Assembly (NCBI GenBank): GCA_963383645.1
Contig: OY726569.1
Location: 27,713,070-27,777,069, forward strand
Source of the DNA: Muscardinus avellanarius
Lineage: Eukaryota > Chordata > Mammalia > Rodentia > Gliridae
DNA: 64,000 bases
Reading direction: 5' to 3'
Below are positions 1 through 12,539 of the stretch, in pieces. Position 1 is the stretch's first letter; every line of letters starts with the position of its first letter. Made by a program: the position numbers and the translations under genes. Below the pieces are notes generated by a model. It saw only the letters and a program-made list of their open reading frames with translations, was not told the DNA's origin and did not search any database.

Positions 1-78
1 CTCTCTGGTACAGGCGATCAGTACACCACTGACCTCCAATAGGCAGCCTTACTGCTGCCTTTAATTTTATATGTTTTC

Positions 79-1712
79 ATGGGAAGCACCCTATGCATGG
101 CTCTTTTGGCCCAGATGGGAGAGCCCACTCATTGGATACATCTTGCTATAGGAGGGGTGCCCCGGGTCTATGCAATAATTGACCAAATTACTGATTGCAT
201 AATTAAAGGAAGGAACATTGCAAATCATCTGTTTGGAATAGACCCTAATGAAATAATAATTCCATACTGGCTGTCAGATTTCACTTCGCTACAAAAAAAT
301 AATGCAAGGATAGTGATTACTCTAGAGGGGTTCCTCAGCAACCTAGATTGCCACTATGGTCCTCATAGGTGGATGAGCTCCTACATACGATTAGAATGGA
401 GACCCCCCAAAATATTAGTTTTAACTCGGAATCTGAGTTTCTATTCCATTTTCACTGATGGGGGTCGTGTGGGGGCCTCAATAATCATCTACCCCCCCCT
501 TCATTAGTGGTGATGATCCTCAACCTATACACACAATATCTCATCCAATAGAGGGTTCACCCCAGTTTAAAGAGCTTTTTGCTGTGACTTTGGCTTTACT
601 AACAATACAATAACCTATTAACTTATTTTCAGATAGCCTATATGTGGTCAACCTGTTGCCTCTTTTGATGGATGCTTACATTAAATTGGATGCCAATCCC
701 ATTACCCCTGTAATGATACAAACACAATGTTTACTTAAACAAAGGAGTAACCCAATCTTCTTTCAACACCTCCATGGCCATCAAGATTTACCTAGCCTCC
801 TTTCCAAAGGAAATCAGGTTGCTGATATATTTGCTTTTTCTATCTATATCCTAACGGAAGCCACTCGTTTTCATCAGCTTACTCAAAAAACTGGAGGGGG
901 TTAAAACACAAGTATCACCCCTACCAATAACAGATCTGAAAAAAATCGTGCGGACCTGTCGATTCTGCCAACCCTTCCTTCAAGTACCCCCCCACCACAA
1001 ATCTAGGGCAGCAACCCTCGAGGATTGCGCCCCAACAATCTTTGGCAATTGATGTAACTCATTATTCCCCCTTTGATAAATTAAAATACATTTTTGTGTC
1101 AGTCGATACCTACTCCCGAATACACTGGGCCTCAGACCATGCAGGAGAAAAGACTGAACATGCTATTACTCATATGCTACAACGTTTGTCACCCTTGGGT
1201 TGCCTGACCAGGTAAAAACGGATAACAGACCATGTTTTATTGACAAGGCCTTTGCTGTTTTCCTCCAAACCTGAAATATCTCCCATACTACAAGCATTCC
1301 ATATAACCCCAGAGGACAGGCCGTTAAAGAAAGATTTAATCATACCTTAAAGGCTGAATTACAAAAACAAAGGGGGGACTCATTACCCCCACATGACAGA
1401 CCAGAACTTTCACCATTCCAGAAACATTGGTCATCCTCAATCACATATACATCTGTCTTGGTGAAATGGAAAGAGCCACTCACAGGCATATGGAGAGGGC
1501 CAGACCCATTGATTATGGCTGGAAGGGGATTTGGATGCATCTTCCCTCCAGATGAAAAGAGACCCCTGTGGGTTCCAGCAAGGGACATTAAATATCTTCT
1601 GCCATGCACTAATAATTGTGAGTCCAGGGAAAAAGAGATCCCTGAGATTAGCTCTCTCTTCTTAATTGCAAAAAGAGATACAAAATGGAGACAAAAATCC
1701 ACATCGGTCTGA
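79..1712 (+). pseudogene. ERV pol remnant: RNase H and integrase
   Basis: The first open piece (79-507) ends in an RNase H-like start with an FTDGG-type motif. A second piece (644-904) carries the end of RNase H, with an HGHQDLP-type motif and an acidic residue in QVAD. From about 940 to 1370 there is an integrase zinc-finger cysteine pair (CRFC) and a catalytic core with VDTYSR, TDN and KERF segments holding the expected acidic residues. From 1458 to 1712 comes the integrase C-terminal domain (KWKEPLTG, WRGPDP). The pieces lie in different frames and are separated by stops at about 508 and 902 and by a stop inside the core near 1273. A pseudogene without doubt; assignment to class II is likely. 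Confidence 0.85.
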
Positions 1713-2169
1713 TCCTATTAGCACAAGTAGGGTATCGTATACAAGGATTTGGAGACCCAGGTTAGGCAAGAGAGATCCTTAATAAAAGGATGGGGTGGCC
1801 CTGTCATTGTGAAGGGGGTACCTTCCCAGTACTCCCCATAGATGGACAGGCTATAATCCATTTTACAAGCCACATTTAGACTCCCTTGCAGATGTAGTGT
1901 TACAAAACTGGAAAGAATTAGACTTGTTATTGGCCAAAAAGGGAGGCATATGCTTGTTTTTACAGGGAAAATGCTGTTTTTATGAAAAAATGCTGGCAAG
2001 ATCTACAAGACAACCCATTATGGACAAGCTTCAATGGGCTTTTGCCTTATTTTTCCCTCTATTTGCCCCCCTTGTGTCTCTCCTGATTGTTTGTACCCTG
2101 GGCCCCTGTATCCTCAATAGATTAGTTCAATTTGTAAAACAACAGCTAGAGGCAGTTAAAATACATTAG
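1685..2169 (+). pseudogene. ERV env remnant with SU deleted, TM ectodomain and anchor kept
   Basis: A short signal-peptide-like start at about 1686 soon runs into a stop. Most of the surface subunit is missing, because only about 200 bases separate the pol end from the transmembrane subunit. The open piece 1897-2169 holds the conserved TM loop with LQNWKELDLLL followed by CX6CC (CLFLQGKCC), then a hydrophobic anchor (about 25 residues rich in F, L, V) and a short tail. The CX6CC motif belongs to gamma-type envelopes that link SU and TM covalently. Non-functional. Confidence 0.8.
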
Positions 2170-2230
2170 GTAAAGATCCAACACCATGACTGGCATTCTG
2201 ACTATGAACATTCCTCCTCTGTTCCCCATG

Positions 2231-2361
2231 TACCCAATGATGGGTAAGATCCTCAGAGGAGGACAACCTAAGACAGGGGCTGGGATAGCTTATGAGCAGC
2301 TATTAAGCATGAATACCCAATGATGGGTAAGATCCTCAAAAGAGGACAAGCTAAGACAGGG
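2231..2361 (+). repeat. 48-bp direct repeat between env and LTR
   Basis: Two copies (2231-2278 and 2314-2361) start TACCCAATGATGGGTAAG and end AAGACAGGG, separated by 35 bases, with a few mismatches. Each copy begins with a small palindrome. They sit just upstream of the polypurine tract. Confidence 0.8.
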
Positions 2362-2401
2362 ACCATGTATTTCGCCCTCATATATAAAAAGGGGGAGATA
2401 T

Positions 2402-2784
2402 TGTGGTCTGCACAACTGCCTGACAAAACCACGAGAACTTCCGATGAATCAGCAACATGTATTGCCGAGCAGATACGGAGGGCATAACTACTCCCCTTCC
2501 CCCCACTAGCCCAATTTGGTAATGTTGAGCCTTATTGGCTCATATAATGCTTCCATGCTCATGAACCCCTCATGCATTGGATAATGATTGGCTACAAGTT
2601 ATGTGCTTTGCGCATGCAAGAGTGACCTTTAGCATGATAAGTTAGAATAGTTTCCTGTTGGAAATCCCCCTTGCAGTTATTTGCTTTAAATTGGGTTGCC
2701 TGAGAAAAATAAACGAGATCCTGCTTGACTCAACTCCTGTCTCATGTGCCATAGGCACTCATCTTCCTGTACAGCCCCACCACA
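2402..2784 (+). repeat. 3' LTR of the class II ERV
   Basis: The LTR follows a purine-rich tract (about 2386-2399). It begins TGTGGT and ends ACCACA, a perfect 6-bp inverted terminal repeat. AATAAA is at 2708-2713, leaving a short R/U5 of about 70 bases. Length is 383 bp. Confidence 0.75.
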
Positions 2785-3510
2785 GATGGGCTGGACCCAT
2801 CACTGGGGGACTGCAACTGGCATCATCTAACATGGCTAAAAAGGGCTCAGCCGCAACAGCCTCAGGACAAATTCTCTTGTACAGCTTTGGGCCCACTAAA
2901 CTTTTTTCTCTGCATAATTCTCTTTAATGTTTTTGTTTTAGCAGGTCAACTTGTTTACATAGTACGGTGCTCTCCCTCTCTGAAAGCCAGGCAGCCATAA
3001 GTATTAAACTCTCTAAAATCCATTACTGATGTTTCTGACCCAATAGCATGCTTTTCCATTTGACCAGACTGACCCGAACCCACTCACTGCTGAAAAGAGT
3101 GGCGTGTGTGTCTCAGGGAAAATGCTATTAATGATTCTGATCTAATGAAGAAAAACTGCTAAAAACGGCAGTGTATGTCTCTATCAGGAAAAAATGCTGC
3201 TATCATATTAATAAATCTAGTGACAATCCACCTCATATCTCAAAGGGCTCCAAGGACCAGCAGCTGTTGGGCTCTTCCATTCCAGGCCAGGGCCCAGTAG
3301 TTGGTGGGCTCCTGCCCAACCTGGGACCATCTCTATTTGCCTTTTCTTTTAATAGCTCCTTGCCTGTTACAGTCTTTTTTTTTTTTTGGTAAAATGATCT
3401 CATTGAGTAGAGAAGATAAAGAGCCAGCTTCCTATGAGTAACAGGACTGCAGGATTGCACAGGTTTTGCACTTGCTTTAATGCCCTGCTGTTGACTTATT
3501 TGAATAATTA
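2785..3510. other. Intergenic, no recognisable gene
   Basis: Sequence between the ERV LTR and the next L1-derived element. Small open stretches here show no domain, start context or splice pattern. A short T run is at about 3376. Confidence 0.5.
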
Positions 3511-5448
3511 AAAAAATTTTATTGGTGCATCATATTTATATATTATATTGGGGTAAAAAACATGTGTGTACATACATGTACACATCACTGAGTTAACCCC
3601 TACCCAATTCCCACCCTCCCCATCCCTCCTTCCCTTCCTTGGCTTAGTGGTTGACTTCAATATGTTTAAGTACCTTGCGTGTTTTACTGAATTTCCTTCT
3701 TCTCCCCTCCCACCCCCTCATTTAGGTTGTCTTGTTTGATCCTCTATAGGATTTCCTTTTTCATTTAGAGTTCCTCCTATGACCTATTTCTCCTTAGCTT
3801 TCACATATTTGGGAAACCATCTGATTTCTTTTTTGTGGCTGACTATAATCTCCCTTAGCATAATGTCCTCCAGTTCCATCCATTTTTCTGAAAATGATGT
3901 AATTGAGGTTTTTTTATGGCTGAGTAAAATTCCATTGTGTACATATCCCAAAGTTTTGTAATCTATACATCTGTTGATGGACATCTTGGCTGGTTCCATA
4001 GTTTGACTATGGCGAATTGTGCAGCTATAAACATAGATACACTTCATGCCCAGCTGGAGTGATTCTAATTGGTTTGCCTCTGAATGTCACTTGGCCTTTT
4101 ATGTTGCAGTTAAGATTCTCTCCTTGGCTTCCACATTGGTCATTTTGACAATTATGTGGCGTGGGGAACCTTTTCTCTGATCCTGTTTAAAGGGAGTTCT
4201 GTAAGTTTCCTGGACCTGTGTATCGATCTCTTGCTCTATGTTTGGAAAATTTTCTATTTCTTCCTTAAAGAGATTATTGATCCCTTTGGTTTCACCTTCT
4301 TTTCCCTCCTCTATTCTAATTATTCTTAGGTTAAGTCTCTTAAAATGGGCCCATATTTCTTCAATGTCAAATTCCTGCTGTCAGATTTTCTTTTCTAAAT
4401 TAGAAACTATGCGTTTGTTTTTGAAAAGATCATCTTCTAGGACCAAGATTCCATTCTCCATGTAGTCCTATCGATTGCTTATACTTTGAATTGAGGCCTT
4501 TCCTTCAATGATCGCATTCTTTATATATTTTAAATTATCTCTAAATTCTTTTCGAAGGTCCTGTATTATTTCTACAGTTATATTCCTGATTTGATCTTCT
4601 GGACATCTCTGAATTTAAGTGTTATTAGGTTCTGATGTTGTGGGGTTGTGGGCATTCATTGTTCCATTGTTATTCCTCTTTCCCATGATTTCAGAAGTTT
4701 GTGCCTTCTCTGGGTTCTTCCCTGGGTCACTACGACTTCACTTAGCATGCTCTGGATTTCGAGTCTGTTGTAATCTCAGTCCCCACTACTCCTTTATTGG
4801 GTTGTATCGCAAAGTCTCAGACCCAGGGAGTTAATCGAGGCTGTGCAAGATCATGGGGGTACCAGGCTAGGTGTTTTCCCATGTGGAGCTGCAAACTAGG
4901 GTGTGGTATCTCTGCCACAGCTACTCCTTCACTGGGTGGGACTGCAAAATCTCAGACTAGGGAGATTATGAAAGCTGCACAAGGCCTTGGGGGTACAGTA
5001 CTGAGATTTCTCCTTTAGGGGCCACAATTTCACTTATGGTTATTAAGTGTGCTGATCGGAAGCTGTCGCTGGCGTGGTGAACTTGCTGCCACCTCTGGAA
5101 GTATGGCACTGCTGCCATGCCCTCGGCTGGTTGAGGCTGGCATATTTCTTTTCTGGTTTTGAGCTCCATTCTGATTCCCTGGAGGGAGTGAAGAGCTTGG
5201 CCACTGGGGATTTTAGATGTTCTTTGCACTGAAAAAACTGAATTACACCTGAATGATCCACAGCTGCTCACTTCAATTCCTTATTTACCTTTCTTCTCTG
5301 GAGCCTGGTGGATTGTCGAGTGCACTGATGTGGAGCTGTTGTGGGTGGGGTGAACTCGTCACAGCTTCTGGCAATATAGCGCTGCTGTTGCACTCTTGGC
5401 CGTGAGGCTGGGGTATCTCTTTTCTGGTTTAGAACTCTGTTCTGAGTC
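3511..5448 (-). mobile_element. L1-derived element lacking most of ORF2 (HAL1-like), minus strand
   Basis: Reading the minus strand, 3511-4047 is the end of L1 ORF2 plus 3' UTR; the deduced protein around 3784-4047 contains the usual L1 ORF2 C-terminal region. About 4240-4686 is ORF1 N-terminal sequence that closely resembles the L1 at the right end of this window, and 4687 to about 5448 is its 5' UTR. The reverse transcriptase and endonuclease parts are absent. ORF1 starts at 4686 (MGKR...) but meets a TAA about 23 codons in. Either an internal deletion or a half-L1 (HAL1) type non-autonomous element; 4050-4240 is not clearly L1. Confidence 0.7.
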
Positions 5449-5567
5449 CCTTTCTTTTTATTTGGAAACAGGTTCTCTTAAGTCAGCGAGGCTGACTTTG
5501 AACCTGTGTGATCCTCCTGTCTCTACCTCCCAAGTGCAGGGATTACAAGCATGCACCACCATGCCCA
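5449..5567 (-). repeat. SINE (B1/dID chimera, type A), partial
   Basis: Minus-strand left half with the type A signature (CTTAAG, then a TTTCCAAATAAA-type linker) interrupting the L1 5' UTR. Confidence 0.8.
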
Positions 5568-5944
5568 GCGACAGTCCTGTTTTGTTCTTGTCTCTTTGGA
5601 GTTCTGAATATTTCCTCTATGTGAATGTCCATCTCATTTTCTAAGTTTGATAAGCTCTCTGGTATAATTTTTCTAAAAAGGTTATTGGTCCTTGGTTTGT
5701 GCCTCCAGAGCTTCTTTAGTGCTGATTACCCTTTTGTTTGGTCTCTCAATTGAAAGATCTTCAGAGAAATGCTATGTATATGTGGTGTGAGTTATGAGAG
5801 GAGGTGATCACAGCGATGTATGGAACCAGCTTTAATCCTGCCAGGAGCTCCCCTCTCGGGGATTAGGGGCCAGTTGTAAGACGGGTCCAGTCCCAATCGA
5901 CCAGCAGAACCACACCTGGGTTCAAGGGCGGAAGTACTTCTGTT
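5568..5944 (-). repeat. Second L1 ORF1-like fragment and unassigned sequence
   Basis: About 5570-5760 resembles the antisense L1 ORF1 stretch around 4240-4340 in composition and local motifs, so it is probably another decayed ORF1 copy. The rest to 5944 is unassigned. Confidence 0.35.
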
Positions 5945-6281
5945 TTTGGTGGTACTGGGGATGGAACCCTTCTACCTCCAGGCTACACTCCCAGACCTAT
6001 TTTATATGAAATAGGTCTGGAGGCCGGGCGTGGTGGCGCACACTTTTAATCCTCGCGCTTGGGAGGCGGAGACAGGAGGATCACGCAGGTTCAAAGCCAG
6101 CCCCGCTGGCTTAAGAGACCCTGTTTCCAAAAATAAAATAGGTCTGGGAGTGTAGCCTAGAGGTAGAAGGGTTTCCAGGAACTCCAGTACCACCAAAAAA
6201 TAAAATATAAAAATTTAAAAAAAAAGGTCTGGGAGTGTAGCCCGGAGAAAGAAGGGTTCCATTCCCAGTACCACCCCCCCA
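5945..6281 (+). repeat. SINE cluster, type A (one complete plus two partial)
   Basis: A partial minus-strand right half (5945-6003) is followed by a complete plus-strand type A SINE (6022-6216), then a partial plus-strand right half (6226-6281). Confidence 0.85.
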
Positions 6282-6357
6282 AAAAAAAACTTCTCTTTGT
6301 CACAATATAATCAAAATGAACTTAATATGAAGGTCAAGAATAGAATCCTGAAAGCAT

Positions 6358-6550
6358 TGCCGGGTGTGGTGGCGCACGCTTGTAATCCCCGCGCTTGGGA
6401 GATGGAGACAGGAGGATTGCGCATGTTCGAAGCCAGCCTCGCTGTCTTAAGAGACCTTGTTTTCAAATAAAAATATAAAAATAGGTCTGGGCGTGTATCC
6501 TGGGCATAGAAGGGTTTCCAGGAACCCCAGTACCACCAAAAACAAAAAAG
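6358..6550 (+). repeat. SINE type A, complete
   Basis: Starts GCCGGGTGTGGTGGCGCAC. Left B1-like arm, CTTAAGAGACC junction, A-rich linker, then a dID-like right arm ending CCCAGTACCACC with an A-rich tail. Confidence 0.9.
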
Positions 6551-9183
6551 AATATAAAAGTATCAAGAGAGAAAGACATATCACATTCAGAGTCAAATCA
6601 GTAAGATTTATACAATATTTCTTAACCCAAACTCTAAAAGCCAGGAGGGCTTGGAATAAAGTGCTCCAAGTCCAAAAGAAAAATATTTCCAACCAAGATT
6701 GCTATACCAGCAAAGCTATCTTTCAAAATTGACAAAGAAATAAAAAAAACTTTCAAGATAAGTAGAAACTGAAAGAACTCATGACTACTAATTGAGCTCT
6801 ACAGAAAACATTTAATAACACACACAAAAAAAGGAAAAATAATTCTCAGAGCCAGAGAAGGGAAGAATTCCATTAGAAGAGAAACTAAAGAAGAAGACTA
6901 AATTAAGAAGAAGTAGACCAAACATATAATTCCAAATGAGAGAAGAATATCTCTATATTAACTCTGAATGTAAATAGTCTCAACTCCCCAAATAAGACAC
7001 ACTGGCAACATGATTTAAAAATGAAAATTCAACTACATGTTATTTATAATAAATTCACCTTCTAGGCAAAGATATTCACAGGATAAAGATGACAAAATGG
7101 AAAAAGTTATTCTGTGCAATGGAAGACGAAAAGCAAGCAAAGGTAACTACCATCACTGCCAAGAAAGCAGACTTAAAGCCAAAACATAGAAGAGAAAAAC
7201 AGGGTCACTTCTTACTGATAAAGGGAACAACTGACCAAAATACATAATAATAAAACATTTATGTGCCAAACAGTGGCATGCCCACTTATTTAATAAAAAC
7301 AGTATTTGACATTAATACTCAGACCAAAATTCAGTAGTACTGGGAGACTTTGACACACTCCTCTCACCAATACATCAGTTAATCAGACAAAAGATCAGTA
7401 AAGAGTCTTCAGACTTAAAGAAATTTTTAAATCAATACACCTAACAAATTTTCAGAATGTTTCATCCAACAGCAGTAAAATTTACATTTTTTTCAGCTAC
7501 TAATGGAAACTTCTGAAAAACTGATTGTATTCTAGACCACAAAGCAAGTCTTATAGCAAATACAAATAAAGATTCATTTTCTGCATCTTTTCAGATCATA
7601 ATGGAATGAAAGTAGAAATCACCAGCAGGAAATTTCTGAGGAATTTCATAAATACATTGAGACTGAACAATACAGATTTGAACAAAGATATGAACATTGT
7701 TTCATAAAAGAAATGAGGAGAGAAAATTCAAGTTTCTAGAATCAAATAAAAATAAGACACAACTTACCAAAATCTCGGAGACACAATCAAGGTGATTTTA
7801 AGAGAAAAAATTACAGCACTAAATATGTACATGAAAAAATACAGAGAGACTCCAAATAAACCAGCTGATGATGCACCTCAAGGCCCTAGAAAGATTGGAA
7901 AAAACTAACTCCAAAGCCAGTCAAGACAGAAAATAATTAAAATAACAGCAGAAATTAATGAAATTGAGAATAAAAAGTAGTACAAAGGATGGGCAAAACA
8001 GAAATTTTTTTTTTTTGGAAAATATCAAGCAAGATTGATAAACCCTTAGACACTCTAACCAAAGATAGAATTGACTAAAACTACTGAATTAAGAGCTGAA
8101 AAGGGAGAAATCATCACAGACAGTATGGAGATCCAGATGATAATTACAAGTTATTGTGAAAACATATGCTCCAAAATAAATGAGAAAATCTAGGAAAAAA
8201 TCAACAAATTTCTATTTACATATAACAATCTACCTAACTTGAACCAAGAGTCTGTAGAAAGCCTAAAGAGATCATTAATAATTAAAGAGATTGGTACTAT
8301 AATAAAAAAACTTTCTAACCACAGCAAAACAGCCCAGGACCAAACAGATTTCCAGCCTAAATGCTACGAGAACTTTATAGAACTACAAGAACTTTTTACA
8401 AGAATCTTTTTACAAGAATCTTTTAAATTCTACAAGAACTTTAAAGAATGAATTGTCAATTCTCCTGAAACTATTCCATGAAATAGAAAATAAAAAAGGG
8501 GGAGGATACTTCCAAACTTATTTTATAGAGTCACTATCACCTCAACATCAAAACTAAATAAGATAACTCAAGGAAAGAAAATTACAGGCCAATGTTCTTG
8601 GTGAACAAACACATAAAAGATCTTAATACTAGCAATTTGTATTTCAAACCACATCAAGAAGACTGCAGTTTCAACAAGTTGCTTTTCATTCCAGGAATGC
8701 AAGTTTGTTTCAACATACAAAAGTCAAGAAATAGAATTCATCACATAAGCAGAATCAAGGACCACAATTAAACAATCATATTAAGAGATGCAGAAAAGCA
8801 TTTGACAAAATCTAACACAAATTCACATTCAAAACACTGAAGAAATTAGGAATGGAAGAAACTTACCTCTACATCAAAAAGGATATATATGATGCCCAAT
8901 ATCACGACTCCTATTCAATGTAGTACTTGAAATTCTAGCCAGGTCAATAGGCCAGAGATGAAAACTAAAGGGATAATACAGAAAAGCAGTGAACTTATTT
9001 GTTTGCATATGATATGATTCTATATTTAGAAGATTCCCACCCTCCAAAAAACCCTCAACCAGAAGACTCCTAGAGCTAATAACCAAATTAAGTCAGCTCA
9101 CAAAATTTGAAAAAATTTGAGGAAATTAGAAAACAATTCCACTCAAAAATACTTAGGAATAAATTTTAAAAAGGAAGTAAAAG

Positions 9184-9369
9184 CCAGGCATGGTGGTGCA
9201 CACTTGTAATCCCCGCGCTTGTGAGGCAGAGACAAGAAGATCGCTCAGGTTTGAAGCCAGCCGCGCTGGCTTAAGAGACCCTGTTTCCAAATAATAAAGT
9301 ATAAAAATAGTTCTTGGAGTATAGCTCGGAGGTAGAAGGGTTTCCAGGAACCCCAGTACCACCCAAAAA
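9184..9369 (+). repeat. SINE type A inside the old L1, with target duplication
   Basis: Complete type A SINE. The sequence AAGGAAGTAAAA occurs on both sides, a target-site duplication that shows insertion into the already present L1. Confidence 0.9.
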
Positions 9370-10082
9370 AAAGGAAGTAAAAGATTTCTACAATAAAAAT
9401 TATAGAACACTAAAGAAAGAAGTTGAAGAAGACCTTAGAAAATGAAAAGACCTTCCATATTTTTGGATAGTTAAAGTAAAATAAATACTGTCAAAATAGT
9501 CATACTACCCAAAGTAATCTACAAATTCAATACAATTCCTATTAAAACACCAATGTTATTTTTCCAGAGCTAGAAATAAAGTCCTAAAATTCATATGAAA
9601 GACCCAGAATATCCATAGCAATTTTGAGCAATCTGAACCATGCTGGAGGCATAACAATACCTGACTTCAAATTATTGTATCAAGTCCCACTGGTATCCTT
9701 TGTGTTTCCTAGTTTGGGCATATTAGAGGAAACATATGTACCTTCTCCTTATATAGTTTAAATGTATACTATTTATGTTCAATTAAAAATTGTTAAAAAA
9801 TAAATAAATACAACAAATTATTGTATAAAGCTATAGTAACAAAAACAACATGGTATTGGCACAAAAAACACAAGCAGACACCAATGGAATATAATAGAAG
9901 ATACAGAGACAAATCCTTACAGTTAGAGTCAGTTGATTTTGACAAAGAAGCCAAAAACATATGCTGGAGAAAAGACAGCATTTTTAACAAACACTGCTGT
10001 GGAAGCTCGACGTTCTTATGCAGAATGAAGTTAGACCCAGCAGAAAACTCAACTCCAAGTGGTTCAAAGAGCTAGCAAGTAG

Positions 10083-10285
10083 CCGGGCATGATGGCTCAT
10101 GCTTGTAATTCCAGCAATTGGGAGGCTGAGACCTGAGGATCGTGGTTCGTGGACAGCCTCAGCTACTTAGTGAGGCCCTCTGCAACTCAGTGAGACTTGG
10201 TTTCAAAATAAAGAATAAAAAATAGGGCAGGGGGTGAAGCTCGGAGGTCGAATGCCCCTGACCCGCAAAAAAAAAAAAAAAAGCA
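10083..10285 (+). repeat. SINE type B inside the old L1
   Basis: Type B signature: CAGCCTCAGCTACTTAGTGA, then TTTCAAAATAAAGAATAAA, then a right arm with GAATGCCCCTG. Confidence 0.9.
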
Positions 10286-11399
10286 AGCAATTATACCAAA
10301 AACATTACGCTTACTAGATGAAAACACAAGGGCCGACTCTCCAATATTGGTAGAGATTTCCTTAGCAAAATCTCCAAAGCTTAGGAAAGAAAATCAAGAA
10401 TCATTAAGTGGATGCAATCAAATTAAAATACTTATGCAGAGCAAAGGAAACAAATAAATGAAAAAGTGTTCAACATCACTAAAAATTAGGGAAATGCAAA
10501 TCAAAAGTACCCTGAGATCTCGGGTGACTCGAATGAGATGGCAGCCAACAAAATTACAAACAATAAATGCTGATGAGGAGATGGGAAAATAGGAGCTCTT
10601 ATACACTGTTGATGGGATTGTAAATGAGTACAACCACTATGGAGATGAGTATGGAGGTTCTTCAAAAGACTAGGAATGGATCCACTATGAGACCCAGCTA
10701 TATCACTCCTAGGTCTCTTTCCAAAAGAATTAAAGGTAGAATGCTATAGCGATACATGCATATCTGTGTTTATAGTAGCACAATTCACAGTAATCAAATT
10801 CTGGGGCCAACCCAGGTGTCCATCAACAGGTTTATAAAGAAAATGTATTATATAGACAATGGAATTTTACTCACCCATAAAGAACAAAACCATGTCATTA
10901 CAGGCAAATGGATGGAACTAAAGAATATTAAGTGAGTTCAGCCAGTCTCAGAAAGTCAAGGGTCTCACTTTTTCTCACATATGTAGAAGCTAGAGAGAAA
11001 AAGGGAAACAAAGGGAACTTCATATCATTGAGGATTCCAAGTACAATACTGGGAGGCAATTAGGGGACTTAGGCTGGGAAGGAAAACAGAGGATTGAGGA
11101 AGCAAACAGGTCAAATAATGTTATGTTTATATATAAGGGTATTGCTATCAAGTTCACTCATGCTTACTGGGAGAAGTGGAGAGTGTGGTAGGGTACAGAA
11201 CAAAATACAGCAACTGATGTGTCATTTATGTTTATATCACTTAAAATCTCTCTATGTGAGAGATGAGAGAGTATGTATATGTATATAAAAGTCACCAATA
11301 GAAGTACAATAAAATAAAAATATGTGAAGAAAACGAGATTTAGGAACACTGGAGATGGAGACGAAGGCAACATTTTCTGTGACATCTTCAAAACTGATT

Positions 11400-11852
11400 T
11401 TTTTTTTTTTCGGTACTGAGGATTGAGCTCAGGGGCAGTCTACCTCTGAGCCACACTCCCCGGCCCTAATTTTATTTTTATTTTTTAAGTTTTTATTGGT
11501 GCATTGTAGAAATCTTTTTTTTTTTTCAGTACTGGGGATGGAGCCTAGAGGCATTCCACCTCTGAGCTATATCCCCAGCCCTGTTTCTTATTCTTCATTT
11601 TTAAAACAGGGTCTCACTGAATTGCAAAGGGCCGAAGTAGCTGAAACTGTCCACGAATCTTTATCCTCCTGTCTCAACTTCCTAAATGCTAGGATTACAC
11701 GCATGTGCCACCACACCAAGCTTATTGTTTATTTTGAAACAGGGTCTAAATTTTGGAGGGCCTAAAGTAACTGAGGCTGGCCCTGAACCTGAGAGCCTCC
11801 TGTCTCAGCCTCCCAAGTACTGGGATTACAAGTGTGCAGCAACATGCCTGAC
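11400..11852 (-). repeat. Three minus-strand SINE copies, type B
   Basis: 11400-11480 is a partial right arm, 11516-11722 is a complete copy, and 11723-11852 is a left arm and linker. Small open stretches here are SINE shadows. Confidence 0.8.
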
Positions 11853-12539
11853 TCAGCAAGGGATAACTTTTTGAAATAGTGGAGTAGTGGAGAGTTCTAC
11901 TGTATACATATGCTATACCTGGTTATCGCTGAGTTCAAGTTTGGGAGAATCTAATTTGCAAGCATCTGCCTAGTGGGGGGAGAAGCTGTCATTGAATGTT
12001 CAGTGTTTCTAAGACTCGTGATTTTTAAATTTATTTTTATTAAATTCATATTTTTTAAAAATTTAGTATTATTTTGTTCAAGCACTTTTTAAAAAAAATG
12101 GCCTGGCTTAGGAACCAACCAACATAAAACAGTAATCATAGAAAACACTAACTAGTCTTTTTTCGAGGCATTTTCTTCTCCCAGTTTTCAATATAAAACT
12201 TATGCTTTTACACAACAGGGAGTTGAGGACAAAAGAAGGTAGTATGGAAAGTGACTGAGTGGTTCATATTTTTAGATCCGTCATTCTCAATTCTAGCTCT
12301 GCTGGAACTACGTAGCAATATCTTAGACCATGAACTTCTTTATTTCTTGTTTCCTTATCTGAATGAAGTTATAAATACCTATGCTGAATTTTTAAAAAAT
12401 TAATTAAAAGACCCAGAACTACGAATTCATATACTTCCAACACTCCTCCCAAGTACAACAAACCTCATGCCTTCTGAATCCTACCAACTCCAAGAGATCA
12501 GAAAGCACTTATATTTTTATATATAAAGGATCACCGTAC
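11853..12539. other. Intergenic, AT-rich, nothing recognised
   Basis: No gene, V segment or clear repeat family seen. Confidence 0.5.

Larger units (their letters stand above)
1..2784 (+). mobile_element. Decayed class II endogenous retrovirus, 3' half (pol, env-TM, LTR)
   Basis: A plus-strand provirus remnant enters from the left edge and ends in a 3' LTR. In order one sees RNase H remnants, integrase in several frames, a very short env remnant and an LTR. Stops and frameshifts interrupt every gene, so nothing can be made from it. The integrase and its C-terminal domain are betaretrovirus-like, whereas the transmembrane env piece has a CX6CC motif as in gamma/type-D retroviruses. The 5' half lies outside the window. 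Class is inferred from motifs only. Confidence 0.85.
6555..11330 (+). mobile_element. Old, decayed L1, plus strand
   Basis: About 4.8 kb of A-rich sequence runs through the end of ORF1 (about 6560-6760), the inter-ORF region, ORF2 endonuclease and reverse transcriptase remnants (about 7000-10900) and a 3' UTR ending near 11330. Recognisable ORF2 C-terminal stretches include the segment around 9840-10075 and the usual end-of-ORF2 region near 10850-10960. Stops and indels are everywhere; the longest open piece is about 85 codons. Two SINEs have inserted into it (9184 and 10083). Confidence 0.85.

Noticed and set aside
1340..1702. 120-residue minus-strand frame
   Set aside because: Shadow of the integrase C-terminal region on the opposite strand.
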